Below are positions 42,219-50,639 of a stretch of 64,000 nucleotides of DNA, one piece after another (positions within the stretch are counted from its first letter, which is position 1; each line of letters opens with the position of its first letter). The position numbers and the translations under genes are program-made. The DNA is from Pelomonas sp963422775 (GTDB lineage Bacteria > Pseudomonadota > Gammaproteobacteria > Burkholderiales > Burkholderiaceae_C): positions 55,553-119,552 of the forward strand of contig CAUJSJ030000035.1 of assembly GCA_963422775.4 (NCBI GenBank), written 5' to 3'. The notes under the pieces were generated by a model. It was not told the origin of the DNA and made no database searches. It saw nothing but the letters and a program-made list of their open reading frames with translations.

Positions 42219-42547
42219 TCCGGGTCGATGCGGTGTGGCTGGCGGTCGAGCCGCTGGACATGCGGGCCGGCACCGAGGCTGCGCTGCGGCGCGTGGTGGC
42301 CGTGTTCGGCGCAGCGCGCCCTCACCACGCCTACCTGTTCGCCAACCGCCGAGCCAATCGCATGAAGGTTCTCGTGCATGACGGCATTGGCGTGTGGCTG
42401 GCGGCACGTCGCCTCAACGCCGGCCGCTTCGTCTGGCCCCGCGACGTGTCCGGCACGCTGAGCCTGAGCCGCACTCAGTTCGACGCCTTGGTGCTTGGCC
42501 TGCCCTGGCAGCACGTCGGCGAGGCCGGCGTCATCACGCTGCTGTAG
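42215..42547 (+). CDS. tnpB: IS66 TnpB accessory protein
   Basis: A 110-residue protein of the IS66 Orf2 family, recognised by VWLAVEPLDMRAGTEAALRRV, ANRRANRMKVLVHDGIGVWL and ARRLNAGRFVWP. The TTG start at 42215 overlaps the tnpA stop (TTGA), so translation is coupled. It is required for IS66 transposition but its biochemical role is unclear. Confidence 0.9.
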   Translation: MIRVDAVWLAVEPLDMRAGTEAALRRVVAVFGAARPHHAYLFANRRANRMKVLVHDGIGVWLAARRLNAGRFVWPRDVSGTLSLSRTQFDALVLGLPWQHVGEAGVITLL

Positions 42548-42611
42548 CTCCGCGTCCATTGCGGCATCTGCCGATGGGCGGCGAGGCTCACGGCGGGCAG
42601 CATCACCACTC

Positions 42612-44126
42612 GTGATTGCCGACGACCTCGACGCACTCGATACCCAGCAACTGCGCGATGCCCTGCGCGCCGCGCGTGCCGAGGCCGCGTTCAAGCAGGC
42701 CGTCATCGACAAGCTCACGCACGAGAACGCCATCCTCAAGCGGCTGAAGTTCGCCGCTCAGAGCGAGCGGTTCAGCGCCGAGCAGAAGAGCTTCCTGGAC
42801 GAGACGCTGGACAGCGACCTCGCGGCCGTTGCCGCCGAGATTGAGGCGCTGCAGCCAGGCCGCGCTGCTGGTGAACGGCAACAGCCTCGGCGCGAGAAGC
42901 TGCCGCCGCACCTGCCGCGTCGCGACGTGCGCCATGATCCCGAGGACACGACCTGCGGCTGCGGACAGGCCATGCAGCGCATCGGCGAGGACGTGGCCGA
43001 GAAGCTGGACTACCAGCCTGGCGTCTTCACCGTCGAGCGCCATATCCGCGGCAAGTGGGTGTGCAAGTGCTGCGAGCGGATCGTGCAGGCACCGGTCGCC
43101 CCGCACATCATCGACAAGGGATTGCCGACGACCGGCCTGCTGGCCCAGGTGCTGGTTGCCAAGTATCTGGACCATCTGCCGCTGTACCGGCAGGAGGCCA
43201 TCTTCGAGCGCGCTGGCCACGCCATCGCTCGCTCCACACTGGCCCAGTGGGTCGGTGAGTGCGGTGTGCAACTGCAGCCGCTGGTGGACGCGCTGGCTGA
43301 AGAACTGCTGCGCCAGCCGGTGCTTCACGCCGACGAAACCCCAGTGGCCATGCTCAAGCCTGGCCACGGCAAGACACACCGCGCCTACTTGTGGAGCTAC
43401 TGCAGCACGCAGTTCAGCCCGCTGCAGGCCGTCGTCTTCGACTTCGCCGACAGCCGTGGTGGCCAGCACTCACGCGACTTCCTCGGGCTGCCTGGAATGC
43501 CAAGCAAGCCAGCTTGGCAAGGCAAGCTCGTCTGTGACGACTTCGTCGGCTACAAGGCTTGCTTCGAGATGGGCGTGACCGAGGTCGGCTGCATGGCGCA
43601 CGCACGGCGCAAGTTCCATGAGCTCTGGGCCAACCACGGCGGTCAGGTTGGAGAGCAGGCGCTGAAGTTTTTCGGCCAGCTCTACGAGGTGGAGCGAGCG
43701 GCGGTCAACGCGGACAGCCGAGCCAGACTTGAAGCCCGACGAGAAGCTCGGCCGCTGGCCGATGCATTGAACCAGTGGCTGAAGCAACAGCGCCAGCGCG
43801 TGCCGGATGGCTCAGCCACTGCCAGAGCCATCGACTACAGCCTCAAACGCTGGGCGGCGCTGACCCGCTACCTCGATGACGGGGGCCTGCCCATCGACAA
43901 CAACTGGGTGGAGAACCGCATCCGGCCCATTGCGCTCGGGCGGCAGAACTGGCTCTTCGCCGGCAGCCTGCGCGCGGGCAAGCGGGCAGCGGCCGTGATG
44001 AGCCTCATCCACTCGGCCAAGCTCAATGGGCTTGATCCCTACGTCTACCTGCGCGATGTATTGGAACGGTTGCCAACACTGCCCGCGACGAAGGTGGGTG
44101 ACATCCTCCCCCACCGCTGGCGCTGA
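42612..44126 (+). CDS. tnpC: IS66 TnpC DDE transposase
   Basis: A 504-residue transposase from GTG 42612. An N-terminal leucine-rich coiled coil (QLRDALRAARAEAAFKQAVI) is followed by the IS66 zinc finger (CGCGQAM ... CKCCE) and a DDE core with HADETPVAML, CDDFVGYKACF and NNWVENRIRPIALGRQNW. The C-terminus carries the IS66 tail (LPTLPATKVGDILPHRW). It is full-length and uninterrupted, so the element may be active. Confidence 0.92.
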   Translation: MIADDLDALDTQQLRDALRAARAEAAFKQAVIDKLTHENAILKRLKFAAQSERFSAEQKSFLDETLDSDLAAVAAEIEALQPGRAAGERQQPRREKLPPHLPRRDVRHDPEDTTCGCGQAMQRIGEDVAEKLDYQPGVFTVERHIRGKWVCKCCERIVQAPVAPHIIDKGLPTTGLLAQVLVAKYLDHLPLYRQEAIFERAGHAIARSTLAQWVGECGVQLQPLVDALAEELLRQPVLHADETPVAMLKPGHGKTHRAYLWSYCSTQFSPLQAVVFDFADSRGGQHSRDFLGLPGMPSKPAWQGKLVCDDFVGYKACFEMGVTEVGCMAHARRKFHELWANHGGQVGEQALKFFGQLYEVERAAVNADSRARLEARREARPLADALNQWLKQQRQRVPDGSATARAIDYSLKRWAALTRYLDDGGLPIDNNWVENRIRPIALGRQNWLFAGSLRAGKRAAAVMSLIHSAKLNGLDPYVYLRDVLERLPTLPATKVGDILPHRWR

Positions 44127-44167
44127 ACGCCGTCAGCGGGACGGCCATGTGCTTCCCAACAAGTGCC

Positions 44168-44458
44168 TTATGAGCTGGGCGAGAACGAGTCGCCGCTGCT
44201 CAGGCGAACGACGCTGTCATCCAACCGCCCGAACACACGGCCTTGCTCCTTCGCCCAATCTTCGAACAGCCCTACGGCCGCGCCGTGGTGATCGGGCACG
44301 CAAAAGCAGTGGAGATTGACGCTGCCCAAGGCATGCGCATCGCCCTCGCTGAAGCCATAGTTCTGGAGCGCTGTGTTCTGCTGGAACCACGTCCAGAACG
44401 ACCTGGAAGCCTGCTTCCAAGTCTCGTGAGGATGCGCTTCGATGTACCAGACAGCCAT
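44168..44458 (-). CDS. Hypothetical protein (96 aa)
   Basis: A 96-residue frame beginning MAVWYIEAHPHETWKQ with good codon balance, aromatic-rich in the N-terminal half and acidic toward the end (EGDAHALGSVNLHCFCVPDHHG). I do not recognise it. It sits between the IS66 element and an IS110 fragment. It may be a cargo gene or a remnant carried between the two insertions. The frame extends upstream without a clear domain. Confidence 0.4.
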   Translation of the reverse strand: MAVWYIEAHPHETWKQASRSFWTWFQQNTALQNYGFSEGDAHALGSVNLHCFCVPDHHGAAVGLFEDWAKEQGRVFGRLDDSVVRLSSGDSFSPSS

Positions 44459-44544
44459 GATGGATTGACGTTCGACGGCGCACGACTTTAAGCCGACATG
44501 CACGCTGAACGACCGCACTCCTGCGTGTTGGCCGGACGCATACC

Positions 44545-44760
44545 TCGCTGGCTCGGTGCCATGCGTTGATCTGCACTTCGATCTCGTCGACTTGCTGCTG
44601 CAGCGCCTTGAGGTGGTCGAGCAGGCGTTGGATGAGCAGACGGAAGTTGCCGGGCAGCTCGTTCTCGGCACCGTCACCGTCGACGTGATGTCTGCTGGCG
44701 TCATCGAACCGCCGATGCGGACGCCACCCGGGCCGCTTGCGCCCAGCACTAAGCCCATCC
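44545..44760 (-). pseudogene. IS110-type transposase, middle fragment
   Basis: Minus-strand translation gives ELPGNFRLLIQRLLDHLKAL and QQVDEIEVQINAWHRASE, the helical linker between the catalytic and Tnp20 domains of IS110 transposases, and then becomes unrelated. It would join naturally to the C-terminal fragment at 41389-41845 (EASQRLEKVLG). One IS110 copy may therefore have been split by IS66 and the 96-residue gene. Upstream, the N-terminal domain is not recognisable. Confidence 0.55.
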
Positions 44761-44830
44761 CAGTTCAGATTCGCCGCGGCTCGATCAGTTCGTCCTGGTT
44801 TTGGCGGCTGGAACAGCAGCGGTGTTGCGT

Positions 44831-45268
44831 TCAGCGCTTCGCTGCTATGACGCCCTTGGTCAGGATGACATTGCCGTACAGGCGCAGTTCGCCCGTCGCG
44901 ATCACGGCATAGCACCTCTTCGCTCGCTCATAAAAGGCGTGTCTTTCGAGCACTCCCAGTCGCCCCATCGATTCGCCTTCGACTGCAAAAACGATTTGGC
45001 GGTACTCGTCTGCTATCGGCGCTGCGCCTGACTCGCCAACAACTTGCATCACGTGGACCGCGCTGTCCACATAGGTGTCCAGCGGAAGTAGTTGTAGAAC
45101 CGCTGCGAGTGCCTGCGTCGAGGACACGCCATCCATCCGAACCAGCCTGGCGGCCGTGCCGCTCGCGGGGAAGTTGGCATCGACGATCGCTACCTCATCG
45201 CCGTGGCCCATGGCGCGCAGGTGCGCAAGAAGATCGGGCGGGAGGATGGGGTCGATGTTCTTCAGCAT
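44831..45268 (-). CDS. fucU: L-fucose mutarotase (FucU/RbsD family)
   Basis: A 145-residue protein of the RbsD/FucU fold that interconverts alpha- and beta-L-fucose, supplying the anomer used by the dehydrogenase. It begins MLKNIDPILPPDLLAHLRAMGHGDEV, with the conserved GHGDE, and has DANFPA and a C-terminal YGNVILTKGV with the active-site Tyr/Asn. ATG 45268 follows GAGAG; the longer frame to 45385 lacks family character. It is divergent from the fucose operon across a 212-bp regulatory gap. Confidence 0.9.
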   Translation of the reverse strand: MLKNIDPILPPDLLAHLRAMGHGDEVAIVDANFPASGTAARLVRMDGVSSTQALAAVLQLLPLDTYVDSAVHVMQVVGESGAAPIADEYRQIVFAVEGESMGRLGVLERHAFYERAKRCYAVIATGELRLYGNVILTKGVIAAKR

Positions 45269-45480
45269 CTCTCTCAACTCTTTCGATGAAGGGTGCCGGC
45301 TACAGGCCGCGAAGGTGTCATCATAGGAGAAACGATGGTTCGCTGGTAAAAATTGGCGCCAGCCCCATCCAAGGCGTACGGGCACTTGCGCAATTACTCA
45401 CTAATGAATTTATACTTCACCTATGAACTTGAGGTCGGCGCGCGTTCGGCATCAAGAGTGACATTCCATCAAGGTGCCCC
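45269..45480. promoter_or_regulatory. Divergent control region of the L-fucose genes
   Basis: A clear drop in GC precedes the plus-strand operon. TATACT (45411-45416) is a good -10 and is preceded by TTGCGC (45386-45391) at a 19-bp spacing, a weak -35, so an activator is likely. No IclR-, GntR- or LacI-type palindrome was identified with confidence. No regulator gene lies next to it. Confidence 0.45.
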
Positions 45481-46233
45481 ATGCGACTAAAAGCCAAGAA
45501 GATCCTTATCACAGCAGCCGGTCAAGGCATCGGAAGAGCTGCGGCACTGGCTTGTGCCCGGGAGGGGGCGTTGGTGATCGCCACAGACGTCAACACGCAG
45601 GCTCTTGAACAGCTCGTCTCAGAAGACTCCCGAATCGTGGCGCGTACCCTGAACGTGATGGACGCTGCGGCGATTGGCGATCTGGCGCAGCAGGTTGGCG
45701 AGGTCGATGCGCTCTTCAACTGCGCTGGGTACGTTCATGACGGCAATATCCTGACCTGCGAGGACAAGGACTGGGCGTTCAGCTTTGATCTGAATGTGAC
45801 GGGCATGTACCGCATGATCCGGGCATTCCTTCCGGGAATGGTTGCCAAAGCAGCACGGGAAGGGGGAAGCTGCTCGGTCCTGAACATGGCTTCGATGGCC
45901 TCTTCTATCAAGGGTTTCCCGAATCGCACTGCTTACGGCGCCAGCAAGGCAGCCGTGATTGGTTTGACCAAGGCGGTCGCTGCAGACTACGTCCGATCCG
46001 GAATCCGATGCAATGCGATCTGCCCTGGAACCGTAGACACCCCGTCGCTGCGCGGGCGGATCGCCGCGCAGGCAGATCCGGTTCAGGCGGAAAGGGACTT
46101 CATTGCTCGCCAGCCAATGGGTCGTTTGGCGACAGTTGACGACATCGCACCGCAGGTCGTCTACCTGCTGAGTGACGAATCAAGTTTTGTCACGGGCCAA
46201 GCCATCTTGGTGGACGGTGGAGTGACGATTTGA
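45481..46233 (+). CDS. 2-keto-3-deoxy-L-fuconate dehydrogenase (SDR)
   Basis: A 250-residue short-chain dehydrogenase. The NAD site reads TAAGQGIGRAAAL (residues 11-23), the structural NAG is represented by NCAGYVHDG, and the catalytic Ser...Tyr-x3-Lys as MASMASSIKGFPNRTAYGASK, of which AYGASK holds Tyr and Lys. The opening MRLKAKKILITAAGQGIG matches the 2-keto-3-deoxy-L-fuconate dehydrogenases of the oxidative fucose pathway, which give 2,4-diketo-3-deoxy-L-fuconate. Its stop overlaps the TTG start of the lactonase gene (46230). Assignment rests on context plus family resemblance. Confidence 0.85.
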   Translation: MRLKAKKILITAAGQGIGRAAALACAREGALVIATDVNTQALEQLVSEDSRIVARTLNVMDAAAIGDLAQQVGEVDALFNCAGYVHDGNILTCEDKDWAFSFDLNVTGMYRMIRAFLPGMVAKAAREGGSCSVLNMASMASSIKGFPNRTAYGASKAAVIGLTKAVAADYVRSGIRCNAICPGTVDTPSLRGRIAAQADPVQAERDFIARQPMGRLATVDDIAPQVVYLLSDESSFVTGQAILVDGGVTI

Positions 46234-47126
46234 ACAGCCTGCCGCCACAAGCCGCGAAGCGGATCGATTCGCACCAGCATTGCTGGTCGCTGAGCCGTGG
46301 CGACTACGATTGGATGGCCGGTGCTAGTCCCGCGCTCGCGCCGTTGCGACGTGACTATCTTCCGCCAGACCTCGAGCCATTGTTGGCTGCGACCGGCGTG
46401 TCTCATGCCGTGATGGTGCAGGCGGCTGCGACGGAGGCGGAATCACAGTTCATGCTTGAACTGGCAGATTCGACGGATTGGGTGGCGGGCGTTGTTGGCT
46501 GGGTGGATCTTGGCGCCTTCGATGCTCCCGGCCGCCTTGAGATGCTGGCAGGTCATCCGAAGCTGGTGGGCGTGCGCCCGATGCTTCAGGACCTGGCGGA
46601 TCCCACCTGGCTTTTGCACGGTCCAAACCCTGGTGTGTGGGAAGCCGTGGAGCTCCGGGACTTGCGATTCGATGCTTTGATCAAGCCGAATCAACTGCAA
46701 ATGCTTCGCTGTTTCGCAGTGGCACATGACCACATCCAGATAGTGGTGGACCACGCTGCAAAGCCTCCTTTGAGTCAAGGCTGGAACAGCTTTGCGATGG
46801 CGAAGTGGCGCACGGATATTCGGTCCCTGAGTCGAGTTCCTACAGTCCGCTGCAAATTCTCCGGCCTTCTCACTGAGGCCGAGCCGCGGGAGATTGCCGA
46901 TAAGACTGCTGCGATGCGGCATTTGAGTCCAGTCCTTTACTGGCTGCTTGATTGCTTTGGGGCGGAGCGCCTGCTCTGGGGAAGTGACTGGCCGGTCCTG
47001 ACGCTGGCGGCTGACTACCGTGGCTGGGCGGACATCTGTGAACAACTCTTTCTGCGACTCTCGCCGAGCGAACAAGAGCAGATCTGGGCTGGGAACGCGC
47101 GCTCGTTCTACGGCCTGAACGTTTGA
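46230..47126 (+). CDS. L-fuconolactone hydrolase (amidohydrolase_2 family)
   Basis: A 298-residue TIM-barrel amidohydrolase of COG3618 type. RIDSHQHCW (from about residue 11) supplies the first two His; VVDHAAKPPL and LLWGSDWPVL give the later His and Asp metal/catalytic residues. It opens L-fuconolactone to L-fuconate after the dehydrogenase step. The TTG start at 46230 is coupled to the preceding stop; no nearby ATG would keep the SHQHCW motif in place. Confidence 0.87.
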   Translation: MNSLPPQAAKRIDSHQHCWSLSRGDYDWMAGASPALAPLRRDYLPPDLEPLLAATGVSHAVMVQAAATEAESQFMLELADSTDWVAGVVGWVDLGAFDAPGRLEMLAGHPKLVGVRPMLQDLADPTWLLHGPNPGVWEAVELRDLRFDALIKPNQLQMLRCFAVAHDHIQIVVDHAAKPPLSQGWNSFAMAKWRTDIRSLSRVPTVRCKFSGLLTEAEPREIADKTAAMRHLSPVLYWLLDCFGAERLLWGSDWPVLTLAADYRGWADICEQLFLRLSPSEQEQIWAGNARSFYGLNV

Positions 47127-47151
47127 AACAGCGCATAACTACATCTTTGTC

Positions 47152-48009
47152 ATGAAACTACTCCGAATCGGCCTACCTGGCCGTGAATGGCCCGCTGCGC
47201 TCGATGCTAACGGCGTCATGCGTGACCTTTCGAGCGTTGTTGCTGATATTGCAGGGGACGTTCTGCTGCCCGATGGCCTTCGTAAACTGCGCGCCTTGGA
47301 TCTGAGCAAGCTCCCGGTCATTCCAGGTGTGCCGGGCGTGGACTACCGAATTGGTCCCTGCGTGGGCGCTGTGAGGAAATTCATCTGCATCGGCCTCAAC
47401 TATGCGGACCATGCCGCTGAGTCCGGAATGCCGTTGCCGGCCGAGCCGGTCGTGTTCGGGAAGTGGACCAGTGCTATTGTGGGTCCGAACGACGCTGTGC
47501 AGATTCCGCGAGGCTCCCATAAGACCGACTGGGAAGTAGAGCTCGGTGTAGTGATTGGCAAAGGCGGGCGCTACATCAGCGAAGAATCCGCGCTGTCGCG
47601 CGTCGCTGGCTATTGTGTGGTCAATGACGTCTCAGAACGCGAGTATCAACTCGAGCGGGGCACGCAATGGGACAAGGGTAAAGGTTGTGACACCTTCGGT
47701 CCCATCGGCCCGTGGCTTGTCACAGCCGATGAAGTTCCAGATCCGCAGGAGCTCGATCTCTGGCTTGAGGTGGACGGACATACCTACCAGTCCGGCAACA
47801 CCCGGACGATGGTGTTTGGCGTCGCCTTTTTGGTCAGCTACTTGAGCCGGTTCATGAGCCTGCAGCCGGGTGACATCATTTCCACCGGTACCCCACCTGG
47901 GGTGGGACTTGGCCAGAAGCCCAACCCGATCTACCTGCGGCCAGGCCAGACGATGCGACTTGGCATTCGTGGGCTGGGCGAGCAGTGCCAGACCACCGTT
48001 CAGGCTTGA
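47152..48009 (+). CDS. 2,4-diketo-3-deoxy-L-fuconate hydrolase (FAH family)
   Basis: A 285-residue fumarylacetoacetase-family enzyme. The signatures are ICIGLNYADHAAESG, the metal-binding TDWEVELGVVIGKGG (Glu pair), VNDVSEREYQLERGTQWDKGKG, and PGDIISTGTPPGVG near the end. In this pathway it cleaves 2,4-diketo-3-deoxy-L-fuconate to pyruvate and L-lactate. It follows the lactonase by 25 nt and precedes the dehydratase by 35 nt, all on the plus strand. Confidence 0.9.
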   Translation: MKLLRIGLPGREWPAALDANGVMRDLSSVVADIAGDVLLPDGLRKLRALDLSKLPVIPGVPGVDYRIGPCVGAVRKFICIGLNYADHAAESGMPLPAEPVVFGKWTSAIVGPNDAVQIPRGSHKTDWEVELGVVIGKGGRYISEESALSRVAGYCVVNDVSEREYQLERGTQWDKGKGCDTFGPIGPWLVTADEVPDPQELDLWLEVDGHTYQSGNTRTMVFGVAFLVSYLSRFMSLQPGDIISTGTPPGVGLGQKPNPIYLRPGQTMRLGIRGLGEQCQTTVQA

Positions 48010-48044
48010 GCCTGGCTTACCCACACCAAAAAAGCATCATCACC

Positions 48045-49340
48045 ATGCCTCGCATCACGAACATGCGCGTCCTCGACGTGCGCTTCCCGACTTCCAAGAG
48101 CCTCGATGGCAGCGATGCCATGAATCCGGATCCCGATTACTCGGCGGCCTATCTGATCCTCGAGACGGACCGCCCCGGACTCGAAGGGCACGGATTGACA
48201 TTCACGATTGGGCGCGGAAACGAGATCTGCTGCGCCGCTATCGAGGCGATGCGCCATTTGGTCGTGGGGCTGAACCTTGACTGGATTGCCGCCGACATGG
48301 GCCGGTTCTGGCGCCATGTCACGTCAGACAGCCAGTTGCGCTGGATCGGCCCCGACAAGGGCGCAATTCATCTAGCCACTGGTGCCGTCGTCAATGCCGT
48401 CTGGGATCTTTGGGCGAAGGCCGAAGGCAAGCCTGTCTGGCAGCTCGTCGCCGACATGTCCCCGGAGGAGCTTGTCCGATGCATTGACTTCCGCTACATC
48501 ACGGACTGCATCACGCCGTCTGAGGCGCTCATCCTCCTGACGAAGCGCGCACAAGGTAAGGCCGAGCGAATTGCGAAGCTCAAGGCGGAGGGCTACCCCT
48601 GCTACACGACTTCGGCAGGCTGGCTTGGCTACGATGACGCCAAGCTGCGCCGCCTATGCAAGGAAGCCGTCGATGCTGGTTTCAACCACATCAAGCTCAA
48701 GGTCGGTCGGGATCGGGGCGATGACGTGCGGCGGCTGCGGATCGCACGGGATGTCCTTGGGCCGGATCGGAAGTTGATGATTGACGCCAACCAGGTGTGG
48801 GAAGTGCCTGAGGCGATCAACTGGCTCCACGATTTAGCTTTCGCTGACCCTTGGTTCATTGAGGAGCCGACCAGCCCTGATGATGTCGAGGGTCATCGCA
48901 AGATTCGAGCAGCAATCGCTCCTATGCAGGTCGCTACGGGAGAAATGTGTCAGAACCGCATCATCTTCAAGCAGTTCATCATGCGTGGCGCGATTGATGT
49001 GGTGCAGATTGACTCTTGCCGGCTCGGGGGTGTCAATGAGGTGCTGGCAGTCATGCTCATGGCGGCCAAGTACGGTCTGCCAGTTTGCCCGCATGCCGGA
49101 GGCGTGGGGCTGTGCGAATATGTCCAGCACTTGTCGATGATCGATTACTTGTGCATGGCCGGCACGCGGGATGGGCGGGTCATCGAGTTTGTGGACCACC
49201 TTCATGAGCACTTTGAGGATCCCTGTGTCGTCCGCGGCGGCGCTTACATGGCGCCCCAGAAGCCTGGCTTCTCGATCACGATGAAAGCGTCCTCGCTGCA
49301 GACCCATCTGCATCGCCGCGACGTGTCATCTGAGGTGTAG
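48045..49340 (+). CDS. L-fuconate dehydratase (enolase superfamily)
   Basis: A 431-residue Mg-dependent dehydratase that turns L-fuconate into 2-keto-3-deoxy-L-fuconate. Catalytic Lys-x-Lys appears as HIKLKVGRDRGDD, metal ligands as MIDANQVWE, FIEEPTSPDD and TGEMCQN, and the general-acid His in VCPHAGGVGLCEYVQH. The conserved start PRITNMRVLDVRFPTS and length match fuconate dehydratases. ATG 48045 is chosen; CACC precedes it and the ribosome site is weak. Confidence 0.94.
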   Translation: MPRITNMRVLDVRFPTSKSLDGSDAMNPDPDYSAAYLILETDRPGLEGHGLTFTIGRGNEICCAAIEAMRHLVVGLNLDWIAADMGRFWRHVTSDSQLRWIGPDKGAIHLATGAVVNAVWDLWAKAEGKPVWQLVADMSPEELVRCIDFRYITDCITPSEALILLTKRAQGKAERIAKLKAEGYPCYTTSAGWLGYDDAKLRRLCKEAVDAGFNHIKLKVGRDRGDDVRRLRIARDVLGPDRKLMIDANQVWEVPEAINWLHDLAFADPWFIEEPTSPDDVEGHRKIRAAIAPMQVATGEMCQNRIIFKQFIMRGAIDVVQIDSCRLGGVNEVLAVMLMAAKYGLPVCPHAGGVGLCEYVQHLSMIDYLCMAGTRDGRVIEFVDHLHEHFEDPCVVRGGAYMAPQKPGFSITMKASSLQTHLHRRDVSSEV

Positions 49341-49342
49341 TC

Positions 49343-50116
49343 ATGGATTTGGATCTGAAAGGCAAGGGAATCATCGTAACGGGCGGCGGCGCAGGCATTG
49401 GCGGCGCGATCACACTCGCGTTGGCAACAGAGGGTGCTATTCCCGTTGTGTTCGGCCGCAGCTCGCTGGAAACGGAGTTCGCCGACGCACTCTTGTCGAT
49501 TCAGCCAAGAGCACGATTTTTCCAGCTCGACCTTGTCGATGAAGATGCCTGCAGGCTAGCCGTGGCAACCTGTGTGCAGGAGTTGGGCGGCCTTTACGGC
49601 CTGGTGAACAACGCGGGCGTGAATGACAGCGTGGGTCTCGACGCAGGGGTATCTGCTTTCGAGGCTTCCCTGGAGCGCAATCTGATTCACTACTACACGA
49701 TGGCGCATCTGTGCGTCGAACACCTTCGCAAGAGCCGTGGTGCGATCGTCAATATCTCATCAAAGACGGCTGTGACAGGTCAGGGCAACACGAGCGGCTA
49801 TTGTGCAGCGAAGGGAGCTCAACTGGCCCTGACGCGCGAATGGGCCGCAGCCCTTCGCAATGACGGTGTGCGAGTCAATGCGGTTGTGCCTGCAGAGGTC
49901 ATGACGCCGCTGTACAGGCACTGGCTGGAATCATTCCCCGACCCAACCTCGAAGCTTGCGGAGATCACGAGTCGGATTCCCTTGGGCCAGCGAATGACGA
50001 CAGCGGAGGAGATCGCGGCCCAAACGGTCTTCCTGCTGTCCGCTCGTGCCGCACATACGACGGGTCAGTGGGTGTTCGTGGACGGCGGGTATACGCATCT
50101 CGATCGCGCGCTGTAG
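49343..50116 (+). CDS. L-fucose dehydrogenase (SDR)
   Basis: A 257-residue short-chain dehydrogenase with TGGGAGIGGAITLALA for the coenzyme, NNAGVND, and the catalytic Ser/Tyr/Lys in NISSKTAVTGQGNTSGYCAAK, of which YCAAK is the Tyr-x3-Lys. MDLDLKGKGIIVTGGGAGIGG with VVFGRSS resembles the NADP-linked L-fucose dehydrogenases of Burkholderia-type pathways. It oxidises L-fucose to the lactone. It starts 2 nt after the dehydratase stop and closes the operon. Confidence 0.86.
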   Translation: MDLDLKGKGIIVTGGGAGIGGAITLALATEGAIPVVFGRSSLETEFADALLSIQPRARFFQLDLVDEDACRLAVATCVQELGGLYGLVNNAGVNDSVGLDAGVSAFEASLERNLIHYYTMAHLCVEHLRKSRGAIVNISSKTAVTGQGNTSGYCAAKGAQLALTREWAAALRNDGVRVNAVVPAEVMTPLYRHWLESFPDPTSKLAEITSRIPLGQRMTTAEEIAAQTVFLLSARAAHTTGQWVFVDGGYTHLDRAL

Positions 50117-50153
50117 GCGGTATTAGGGGAGGGCAGGGGCTGACAATGCTGCT

Positions 50154-50178
50154 GAGGTGTCTGGAATTGCGACACCTC
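50154..50178 (+). terminator. Hairpin after the L-fucose operon
   Basis: GAGGTGTC (50154-50161) pairs perfectly with GACACCTC (50171-50178) across a 9-nt loop, 38 bp after the last fucose gene. There is no T tract, so it may be a Rho-aided terminator or a relic of an insertion-sequence end. Confidence 0.45.
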
Positions 50179-50307
50179 GTGCAGTGTGGGCCGGGGGCGA
50201 CGACGCGCCGATTTAGTGAGCAATCGCATGGACTGGGTTGCTGCTAGTTTGAAGGACACCTTGTTAAGGTGGAAGTTCCATCCTGTGAAGGATGATGAAA
50301 ACAAGGC

Positions 50308-50520
50308 GGTAGTTCAGCCGGGAATTCGAGGTCGAGGCGGCCAAGCTGGTGACCAAGCGCGGAGTTGCAGTGGCACAAGCCGCACCCGAGCTGGATGTGT
50401 ATGAGACTCACATGCAGGCGTGGATGAAGAAGCGAGGGGGCCGACCCGCAGCACACGTTGGCCGGCAAGCGTGTGATGAAGCTCGAGCAGGCGGAGATTC
50501 AGCGGCTGCACAAGGAGGGG
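50308..50520 (+). pseudogene. IS3-family OrfA remnant
   Basis: Translation in changing frames gives REFEVEAAKLVTKRGVAVAQ and AAPELDVYETHMQAWMK, the HTH start of IS3 OrfA proteins, then a frameshift into HTLAGKRVMKLEQAEIQRLH, the leucine-zipper part. There is no OrfB behind it. It is an old fragment at the left edge of the insertion-sequence cluster. Confidence 0.72.
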
Positions 50521-50639
50521 GGGCACTGTGGCTGTCAGCTTATTGGAGGCTTTCATCCCCGTCAACGAATGTGGCCCCTAGGGATCCTGCGGATCCAGCT
50601 GTGGTGGCGCTTCGTGCCACCCCGTCTATTAAAGTGATT

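Larger units (their letters stand above)
41842..44140 (+). mobile_element. IS66-family insertion sequence
   Basis: Three co-oriented, closely packed genes in the IS66 order (tnpA, tnpB, tnpC), all open. Left and right ends are approximate: I could not match a terminal inverted repeat across the two flanks, nor an 8-bp target duplication. It lies between pieces of IS110-type transposase, so it probably inserted into that element. Confidence 0.8.

Noticed and set aside
44120..44170. A right-hand terminal inverted repeat for the IS66 element
   Set aside because: No sequence here matches the left end convincingly, so the element's ends are given only approximately.
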